Assembly (NCBI GenBank): GCA_905214865.1
Contig: CAJMNO010000044.1
Location: forward strand, 1-11,479
From: an uncultured bacterium
GTDB taxonomy: Bacteria > Actinomycetota > Coriobacteriia > Coriobacteriales > Atopobiaceae
DNA: 11,479 nt
Reading direction: 5' to 3'
This document shows positions 6,754 to 11,479 of the stretch, one piece after another. A model generated the notes under the pieces. That model did no database searches and was not told the DNA's origin. It worked only from the letters and a program-made list of their open reading frames with translations. A program made the position numbers and the translations under genes. Within the stretch, counting starts at the first letter, position 1. The number at the start of each line of letters is the position of its first letter.

Positions 6754-7737
6754 ATGTACAAGATCGACCTCAGCAAGCCCAAGCAGATCGTGGCGGACGT
6801 CCTGAAGGACCATCAGATCGACTCCGTCGCGTTCGTGGGATGCGGCGCCTCTATGAGCGAGCTCTACCCGGCGAAGTACTTCCTGGCCAACAACACCCGC
6901 ACGCTCAACGTGCAGATCTTCACGGCCAACGAGTTCAACTACGACACGCCGGCTTGGGTTGGCCCCAACACCTTCGTCGTGACGTGCTCCCTGGGCGGCA
7001 CCACGCCCGAGACCGTGAAGGCCAACGGCACCGCGAAGGCGCTTGGCGCCCCCGTGACCGCCATCACGCACAACGGCAGCTCCCCGCTGACCGAGGGCGT
7101 CGACCATGTGATCGTCCACGGCTTCGAGAAGAACTACGCCGCGAAGGTCGAGAAGATGGGCTATGCCCTGGCTCTTGCGGTCGAGCTGCTGCAGCAGATT
7201 GAGGGCACGGACCTATACGACGACATGGTCGCCGGCCTGAGCAAGGTGTACGACCTCGCCGAGGACGCTGCCGAGCATGCCGGCAAGCTTGCGACGCAGT
7301 TTGCGGCCGACTTCAAGGATGACCAGCTCATCTACCTCATGGGCTCCGGCGCGAGCGCGAAGGTGGCGTACTCCACCTCCATGTTCCTGTTCTCCGAGAT
7401 GCAGTGGATCGACTCCGCCGCCTACCATACCGGCGAGTACTTCCACGGCCCGTTCGAGCTGACCGAGAAGGACAAGCCGTACCTGCTGTTCATGAACGAC
7501 GGCGCTACCCGCCCGATGGACGCCCGCGCCCTCACGTTCCTGCAGCGCTTCGATGCGAAGGTCGCCGTCATCGACGCGAAGGACTACGGCCTGTCCGGCG
7601 TGGTGGGCTCGAAGGTCGCCACGTACTTCAACCCCTTCGTGCACACCGCCGTCATGCGCGTGTACGCAGAGAAGATCTCCGAGGCAAGGCAGCACCCGCT
7701 CACCATGCGCCGCTACATGTGGAAGCTGCAGTACTAG
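6754..7737 (+). CDS. Two-SIS-domain sugar-amine 6-phosphate deglycase, PTS-linked paralogue
   Basis: A 327-residue enzyme with tandem SIS domains (about 20-150 and 185-310), paralogous to the product of 2714-3757. Seen: FVGCGASMSELYPAKYFL (27-44), the phosphate-loop-like CSLGGTTPET (78-87), YLMGSGASAKVAY in the second domain, FLFSEMQW with E215, and GEYFHGP with H231. The Glu-His spacing of 16 matches the catalytic pair of the FraB/FrlB deglycases, and the residue numbers are close to FraB (E214/H230). The C-terminal RRYMWKLQY nearly equals the paralogue's RRYMWKVEY. It would split the phosphorylated substrate delivered by the PTS into hexose 6-phosphate and amine. ATG 6754 was chosen for AAGGAG (6741-6746) 7 bases upstream; an ATG at 6712 lacks a site. 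It is the last gene of the PTS operon, closed by the terminator at 7755. Confidence 0.85.
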   Translation: MYKIDLSKPKQIVADVLKDHQIDSVAFVGCGASMSELYPAKYFLANNTRTLNVQIFTANEFNYDTPAWVGPNTFVVTCSLGGTTPETVKANGTAKALGAPVTAITHNGSSPLTEGVDHVIVHGFEKNYAAKVEKMGYALALAVELLQQIEGTDLYDDMVAGLSKVYDLAEDAAEHAGKLATQFAADFKDDQLIYLMGSGASAKVAYSTSMFLFSEMQWIDSAAYHTGEYFHGPFELTEKDKPYLLFMNDGATRPMDARALTFLQRFDAKVAVIDAKDYGLSGVVGSKVATYFNPFVHTAVMRVYAEKISEARQHPLTMRRYMWKLQY

Positions 7738-7754
7738 TCTTTAGGCGCACGTCA

Positions 7755-7786
7755 CGGGCCGTCCATCGCGGGCGGCCCGCTTTTTT
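7755..7786 (+). terminator. Strong rho-independent terminator of the PTS-deglycase operon
   Basis: The arms CGGGCCGTCC (7755-7764) and GGGCGGCCCG (7770-7779) make a 10-bp stem with one G-U pair and the loop ATCGC. C and six T residues (7781-7786) follow. It begins 17 bases after the stop codon of the second deglycase. Confidence 0.92.
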
Positions 7787-7851
7787 GTAGGTGCGCACGG
7801 GCGCGTGCGCACGTTCTTCTCGCCCGCGTGGTGGGCCGTGGGGGTGGTGGC

Positions 7852-8514
7852 ATGGCGAGGGCCGTGCTGTTTGACATGGACGGGGTGCTGGCGTTCACGG
7901 AGCAGTTCTACAGCCAGCGCCGCGTGGACTACCTGGTGGGGAAGGGCTTTCGCTTTGACGCGGTGCCGGACTTCGGCGGGAGCAACGACCGGGCGATCTG
8001 GGAGACGCTGGTGCCAGGCGACGCAGACCTGCGCCGCGTGTTGCACGACGGGTACCGCGCATACTCCGACGCGCACCCGACTCCGTGGCGCAAGGTGGCG
8101 AACCCCGATGCGGTGGGCGTGATGCGCGACCTGCGAGAGGGCGGCGTGAGGTGCGCGATTTGCTCTTCCTCGTACCCGGAGCTCATACGCGAGTTCATGG
8201 CGGCGACGGGGACGGGGCCGTACGTGAGCCTTGCCATAAGCGGGCAGGAGTGCAGGGCGTTCAAGCCGGACCCGGAGATCTACCTCACCGCGATGGGGCG
8301 CCTGGGCGTTTGCGCGGAGGACTACGTGGTGGTGGAGGACTCTCCCATAGGCATCCGAGCGGGCAAGGCGTCCGGCGCTCTGGTGTGCGCGCTTGCGCCG
8401 CGGCCGGGCGTGAGCCTGGACCAGGGCGAGGCGGACGTGGTGGTGGGCTCGCTGCGCGAGGTGGTGCCGCTGGCGCTGGGGTCCGTGGGCGGCAAAGCGG
8501 TATCATACGTATGA
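7852..8514 (+). CDS. HAD-IA hydrolase, beta-phosphoglucomutase-like
   Basis: A 220-residue HAD protein with a small helical cap: motif I LFD8MD10GVL, motif II CSSS (104-107), motif III K138 (FKPDPEIY), motif IV VVVED163SPIGI. The size and the ED-SPxGIxAGxxSG pattern match the beta-phosphoglucomutase / sugar-phosphate phosphatase branch. It may dephosphorylate or interconvert a hexose phosphate from the deglycase pathway; this is inferred only from its place between the PTS operon and its regulator. ATG 7852 is preferred because family homology starts there, though only a weak GGGGGTGG site precedes it; an in-frame GTG at 7828 is the alternative. Its last codons and stop (8503-8514) form the palindrome proposed as the regulator's own operator. 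Confidence 0.85.
   Translation: MARAVLFDMDGVLAFTEQFYSQRRVDYLVGKGFRFDAVPDFGGSNDRAIWETLVPGDADLRRVLHDGYRAYSDAHPTPWRKVANPDAVGVMRDLREGGVRCAICSSSYPELIREFMAATGTGPYVSLAISGQECRAFKPDPEIYLTAMGRLGVCAEDYVVVEDSPIGIRAGKASGALVCALAPRPGVSLDQGEADVVVGSLREVVPLALGSVGGKAVSYV
8503..8514. promoter_or_regulatory. Perfect 12-bp palindrome, probable GntR autoregulatory operator
   Basis: TCATACGTATGA is a perfect inverted repeat 48 bases before the GntR start codon. It shares the CGTAT/TCATA elements of the ACGTATATGA words at 2622 and 3982. It overlaps the final codons and TGA stop of the HAD gene, so the operator is written in coding DNA. Binding by the adjacent regulator is inferred. Confidence 0.45.
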
Positions 8515-8562
8515 CGCGAAACGACACGTGGCGCACCAAGGGCGCCGTGCGAAAGGCAGGAC

Positions 8563-9282
8563 ATGGGCACTACGGCGACGCCGCTCTACCAGCAGATATA
8601 CGACGACCTTAAAGCAGCCATCAAAGGTGGCACGTACAAGAACGGCGACAGGATCCCCTCCGAGGCGGAACTGGGCCAGAGCTACGGGGTGAGTCGCATC
8701 ACCGTGCGCCGCGCGATGGAGGACCTGTGCTCGGACGGCTTCCTGGTGAAGATGCAGGGGCGTGGCACGTTCGTGGGCACGCGCCACATTAGCCGGCAGC
8801 TGTCTCGCACGCGGGACATCAGTACCTTTACGCGCGTGTGCCAGGAGATAGGTGCGCGTCCGGGCGCGCGCGTGATAGACCGCCAGATAACGCCCGGCAG
8901 GCCTGACGAGCTGGAGTTCTTTGGGCTGGCGGAAGGCGCGCTCATGCTTTTGGTGCGCCGCGTGAGGTCTGCGGACGGCCTGCCCGTGTGCGACGAGCGC
9001 GTGATCCTGCCGTACGACTGGGCGCCGGACCTGCTGACGGAGCCGCTGGAGGACGCGTCCATGTTCGACGCGATCGAGCGCATGCTGGGGCGCCGGCCGG
9101 ACCACCATACTGCATGGACCATCAACGCCGTGAAGGCCACGACGGAGCAGGCGCAGCTGCTGGAGGTGAGCGCGGGAGACCCGCTCATCTACAGCGTGGC
9201 GGACTACGTGGGCGCGGACGAGAAGCCCGTGTGCATAGGCCGCGACTACTTTGTGGGCGGAAGGTACGAGATAGACCTCTAG
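8563..9282 (+). CDS. GntR-family (HutC subfamily) regulator with UTRA domain
   Basis: A 239-residue transcription factor. The N-terminal winged helix (about 5-72) begins TPLYQQIYDDLKAAI, has the recognition region SEAELGQSYGVSRITVRRAM (33-52) and ends in the wing GRGTFVG (67-72 area). The C-terminal UTRA ligand domain (about 95-235) shows RRVRSADGLPVCDERVILPY and ends ...GRDYFVGGRYEIDL, standard for the HutC/FarR branch whose members bind sugar phosphates or related metabolites and usually repress. The likely inducer here is a phosphorylated sugar-amine or its hexose-phosphate product. It is probably cotranscribed with the HAD gene (48-base gap) or autoregulated through 8503-8514. No clear terminator follows it. 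Confidence 0.92.
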   Translation: MGTTATPLYQQIYDDLKAAIKGGTYKNGDRIPSEAELGQSYGVSRITVRRAMEDLCSDGFLVKMQGRGTFVGTRHISRQLSRTRDISTFTRVCQEIGARPGARVIDRQITPGRPDELEFFGLAEGALMLLVRRVRSADGLPVCDERVILPYDWAPDLLTEPLEDASMFDAIERMLGRRPDHHTAWTINAVKATTEQAQLLEVSAGDPLIYSVADYVGADEKPVCIGRDYFVGGRYEIDL

Positions 9283-9376
9283 CCCGGTGGCGCGTTCCTC
9301 TCGCCTGCGGCGTCATGCCGTCTGCGGCGCCGGGATACCGCCCGCAAAAATTAAGTTCTGCAATCCAAACAAATAG

Positions 9377-9405
9377 TTATTCTCCAGGTAGTGCTCCGCT
9401 ATACT
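9377..9405 (+). promoter_or_regulatory. Probable promoter of yqeB
   Basis: TATACT (9400-9405) is a near-consensus -10 box inside an AT-rich patch (9350-9405) that contrasts with its surroundings. The -35 is weak (TTATTC, 9377-9382, spacing 17). Transcription from about 9411 would give a leader of roughly 139 bases before the yqeB start. Confidence 0.45.
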
Positions 9406-9419
9406 GGGCGGAACGTTGG

Positions 9420-9536
9420 GTGACTGGCACGGCACCCCGGCGGCGTCGCCGCCCAAAAAGTCACGGCCCTATTGTGGGCAGTCCACGTGTGGGCTGTCGG
9501 GAAACGGTGGCGGGCCGGGCCTCCGGCGCGCCTTTT
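9420..9536 (+). ncRNA. Structured leader of yqeB, candidate riboswitch with attenuator
   Basis: Three stems lie in series. First, GTGACT (9420-9425) pairs with AGTCAC (9459-9464) and encloses GGCGGC-GTC-GCCGCC (9439-9453). Second, GGCAGTCC (9477-9484) pairs with GGGCTGTC (9491-9498) allowing G-U pairs. Third, GGCGGGCCGG (9509-9518) and CCGGCGCGCC (9523-9532) form a 10-bp stem with one G-G mismatch and loop GCCT, followed by TTTT. This terminator-like hairpin ends 4 bases before the GGAGG of yqeB. GGCCC (9465-9469) could pair with GGGCC (9512-9516) as an alternative. The downstream gene's role suggests a molybdenum-cofactor or selenium-related signal, but no known riboswitch consensus was recognised. 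Confidence 0.4.
9509..9536 (+). terminator. Attenuator-like hairpin before yqeB
   Basis: A 10-bp GC stem with a single G-G mismatch and a tetraloop is followed by TTTTGCTT, 4 bases from the ribosome site. With only four contiguous T residues, termination may be partial. It could equally block translation initiation. Confidence 0.5.
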
Positions 9537-9549
9537 GCTTGGAGGATCG

Positions 9550-10359
9550 ATGCTGGTAGTGATACGCGGCGCGGGAGACCTTGCCTCTGGCATTGCCGTG
9601 AGGCTGCACCGCAGCGGCGCGGATGTGGTGATGCTGGACGTGGCCGTGCCCACGGCCGTGCGACGTACCGTGAGCTTTAGCGAGGCCATCCGCCTGGGCG
9701 AGGCCACGGTGGAGGACGTGCACGGCGTGCTGTGCGCGGACGCGGACGAGGCGGCTGCCGTTGCCGCCGCGGGAACGATTGCCGTCCTCGTGGACCCGGA
9801 CGGCGCCTCTATCGCGCGGCTGCACCCGGAGTGCGTGGTGGACGCGATCATCGCGAAGCGCAACCTTGGCACCACGCGCGACATGGCGCCCGTGGTGATT
9901 GGCGTGGGGCCGGGATTTAGGGCCGGCACGGCGGCCGGCTGCGACTGCCACGCCGCGATAGAGACGAAGCGCGGCCACTACCCGGGGCGCGTGATATACG
10001 ACGGGTCTCCCATACCCAACACCGGCGTGCCGGGAAACATCGGCGGCTACGCGCGCGAACGCGTGCTGCACGCGCCGGCGGACGGCGCGTTCGAGCCGGT
10101 GCTGAAGATCGGCGACGTGGTGAAGAAGGGCGACCTGGTGGCAACCGTCGCGGGCGAGCCGCTTCTGGCCACGATTCCGGGCGTGCTCCGCGGGCTTCTG
10201 CAGGAGGGCTGCCCCGTGACGCGCGGCATGAAGTCCGGCGACATCGACCCGCGCTGTGCGCCGGGCCACTGCAACACGTGCTCAGACAAGGCGCGCGCGA
10301 TTGGCGGCGGCGTGCTGGAGGCGCTGCTGCACTTCTCGGGCCAGGCTGCCGCGGGCTAG
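9550..10359 (+). CDS. yqeB: YqeB, selenium-dependent molybdenum hydroxylase system protein (EF2563 family)
   Basis: A 269-residue protein of the YqeB/EF2563 family, a marker of bacteria with labile-selenium molybdenum hydroxylases; its biochemical role is unresolved. Family motifs seen: N-terminal RGAGDLASGIAVRL (6-19), a Rossmann-like start, RRTVSFSEAIRLGE (38-51), VDAIIAKRN (97-105), GPGFRAG (120-126), IETKRGH (137-143), NTGVPGNIGGY (157-167), the biotinyl-like segment with IGDVVKKGDLV (187-197), GMKSGDIDPR (226-235) and SDKARAIGGGVLEA (245-258). A short insertion TAAGCDC (127-133) follows GPGFRAG. ATG 9550 follows GGAGG (9541-9545). The xdhC remnant starts 65 bases downstream on the same strand, while yqeC is 7 kb upstream on the other strand. 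Confidence 0.92.
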   Translation: MLVVIRGAGDLASGIAVRLHRSGADVVMLDVAVPTAVRRTVSFSEAIRLGEATVEDVHGVLCADADEAAAVAAAGTIAVLVDPDGASIARLHPECVVDAIIAKRNLGTTRDMAPVVIGVGPGFRAGTAAGCDCHAAIETKRGHYPGRVIYDGSPIPNTGVPGNIGGYARERVLHAPADGAFEPVLKIGDVVKKGDLVATVAGEPLLATIPGVLRGLLQEGCPVTRGMKSGDIDPRCAPGHCNTCSDKARAIGGGVLEALLHFSGQAAAG

Positions 10360-10424
10360 CGGTCCCGGACGTCGAACCCAACGAAGGCGCCCCGCCTGCG
10401 CGCGGGCGCCCAAAGGAGAAGGAC

Positions 10425-10610
10425 ATGCAAGACTCGCATGACACCCTGCGTGACCAGGCACTGGTGCGCCGGCTTTTGGCCGAGCTTTCCGCCGGCCGCC
10501 CGTTTGCCCTGGCAACGGTGCTTGCCACTCGCGGCTCCATGCCGCGCCACGGTAGTGTCGAGAAAGTTGGTGTAGAGGCCCGTTCTGCCCGGGCAGGGAG
10601 CCCGTCCTGA
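10425..10610 (+). pseudogene. xdhC: xdhC/coxI-family gene, 5' fragment truncated by an insertion sequence
   Basis: A strong ribosome site AAAGGAG (10412-10418) and ATG 10425 open a frame whose first ~43 residues read as an XdhC N-terminus: LLAELSAGRPFALATVLATRGSMPRHG, matching the family's LATVV...GSxPR block. XdhC proteins bind and insert the molybdenum cofactor into xanthine-dehydrogenase-type hydroxylases and are usually 250-350 residues. Near 10551 the reading passes into insertion-sequence DNA; 18 unrelated residues (SVEKVGVEARSARAGSPS) follow before TGA at 10608-10610. The remainder of the gene is not in this window. Its place after yqeB fits a selenium-hydroxylase operon. The truncated product should be non-functional. 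Confidence 0.75.
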
Positions 10611-11425
10611 ATCCGTCTCGCTGGATGCTATCCTATGCCGTCTCCATCCCGTCTGCAAGCTCCAGGCTGGCATCTATCGCCTTGCGTGCGGTCTCCCTGA
10701 GCTCCTCGAGCCTTTCGGGAGCGGGAGGGAGGGATGGCTTCCTCTCCTTCGAGAGCTCTGCGATCCTCTCCTCCGAGAAGTAGCGCCTGCCTGCCCATAT
10801 GTCGTCCTGCTCTGCAAGGACTGCGCCCACGAGCCTCAGGAGCGACCTCTCCGAGGGGAACGCCTGCACGACCTTCGTGCGGCGCTTGATCTCGCGGCTG
10901 GTCCTCTCCTGCACATTGTTCGTGCGCAGGCGCTTCCAGTGCGATGCAGGGAAGTCAAGGCAGGCAAGGGCATCCGGCTCCGCATCCTCCCAGATCTCTG
11001 CCGCCTTCGGGCAGCACTCCTCGAGCATCTCCGCCGCAAGATGGCAGAGGACGCGGACCTGCCCGGCATCCTTCGCCCTGAAGACTGGCTTCATGATCCT
11101 TGCGACCCTCTTCTTGAGGCTCCTGGAGCCCGCAGCCCCTATGCAGCTCCTCATGAGGTGGACGGCGCACCTCTGCCACGCGGCGCCCAGGAAGACCTCC
11201 GATATCGCCCTCTTCAGGCCCTCATGGGCATCGCTCGTGACCAGCTGGACGCCTTCTGCGCCCCTCGCACGCATCTTCTCGAGGAACCCTTTCCAGGAGC
11301 TGTACGGCTCCGTGTCGACGACCGCGAGGCCCAGGATGTGCCTCCAGCCGTCCGCATCGCACCCTATGGCCGTGGCGATGGCCGTGGATGACACGTGCCC
11401 GTCCCTCCTGCACTTCACGTAGGTG
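10551..11425 (-). mobile_element. IS256-family insertion sequence, 3' part
   Basis: The element begins at about 10551-10553, where the XdhC frame loses sense. The edge starts near GGTAGTGTCGAGAAAGTTGG, the kind of terminal sequence seen in IS256/mutator-type elements. An internal palindrome CTGCCCGGGCAG lies at 10585-10596. The element carries the transposase on the minus strand. Only this end is in view, so neither the terminal inverted repeat nor the target duplication can be verified. The other side is interrupted at 11425. Confidence 0.7.
10633..11425 (-). pseudogene. IS256-family transposase, truncated at its N-terminus
   Basis: About 264 C-terminal codons of an IS256/mutator DDE transposase, normally about 400 residues. 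Seen from the N-side: TYVKCRRDGHVSSTAIATAIG (the remnant of DATYVK without its Asp), VTSDAHEGLKRAI with the second catalytic Asp, WQRCAVHLMR, and NNVQERTSREIKRRTKVVQAFPSE containing the catalytic Glu. The first Asp codon and everything upstream are replaced beyond 11425, where the reading changes to unrelated residues (MIMSHLPVRGVDSVH). The protein therefore lacks a complete DDE triad and should be inactive. The frame remains open to 11469, and a GTG there could start a short chimeric product. Confidence 0.8.
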
Positions 11426-11479
11426 TGAACTGAGTCAACACCTCGGACAGGCAAATGTGACATAATCACGCGGCAAGCA
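11426..11479. mobile_element. Probable end of a second, IS3-type insertion sequence (partial)
   Basis: Exactly where transposase similarity stops, the plus strand reads TGAACTGAGTC, then CGGACAGGC. IS3-family elements begin with TG, and IS150-group ends often have the form TGnACTG...GGACA, so this fits the left end of such an element inserted into the IS256 transposase. CATAAT at 11461-11466 might be a promoter -10. The element's genes lie past the window, so the family is tentative. Confidence 0.4.

Noticed and set aside
5710..7119. 469-codon open frame on the minus strand across EIID and the second deglycase
   Set aside because: It has the same shadow character: rich in Arg, Asp, His and Glu, no recognisable domain, opposite genes with strong motifs.
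9472..9549. Upstream extension of YqeB to the GTG at 9472
   Set aside because: The added residues show no family similarity and overlap the hairpins of the leader. ATG 9550 has GGAGG just upstream and opens on the conserved RGAGDLA motif.

Overview
The window is GC-rich and densely coded, with Shine-Dalgarno-led genes separated by short AT-rich promoter patches. It looks like an anaerobic gut actinobacterium of the Coriobacteriia (Collinsella/Olsenella type). This taxonomic call is an inference from base composition plus the combination of a mannose-family PTS, selenium-hydroxylase accessory genes and IS256-type transposases; no rRNA or marker gene confirms it.

Layout. (1) 228-1734: a GNAT acetyltransferase of the phosphinothricin acetyltransferase type and a Cof-type HAD phosphatase, both on +. 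(2) 1792-2463, minus strand: YqeC, an accessory protein of selenium-dependent molybdenum hydroxylases. (3) 2714-9282: a sugar-conjugate uptake and cleavage locus. It holds a two-SIS-domain deglycase-like enzyme, a terminator, a four-gene run (fused PTS EIIAB, EIIC, EIID and a second SIS deglycase-like enzyme) closed by a strong terminator, then a beta-phosphoglucomutase-like HAD hydrolase and a GntR/UTRA regulator. (4) 9550-10552: YqeB, preceded by a structured leader that ends in an attenuator-like hairpin, then the first ~43 codons of an XdhC-family protein. (5) 10551-11479: an IS256-family element that interrupts xdhC. Its own transposase is cut at 11425/11426 by what looks like the end of an IS3-type element.

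How the genes work together. The best reading of the central locus is PTS import and phosphorylation of an Amadori/Heyns-type sugar-amine (fructoselysine and/or glucoselysine class), followed by cleavage in the cytoplasm by two SIS deglycases to a hexose 6-phosphate and a free amine. Both SIS enzymes keep a Glu and a His spaced 16 residues apart, as in the FrlB/FraB deglycases. The layout parallels the Salmonella gfrABCDEF system (mannose-family PTS plus two deglycases) but has a GntR/UTRA repressor instead of a sigma-54 activator. The 10-base word ACGTATATGA occurs upstream of both transcription units, and a related perfect palindrome, TCATACGTATGA, lies just upstream of the regulator gene. 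Together they suggest one regulon.

The sugar-conjugate locus separates yqeC from yqeB-xdhC, which belong to one accessory set for labile-selenium molybdenum hydroxylases. The xdhC member is broken, so that pathway may be impaired unless a second xdhC exists elsewhere.
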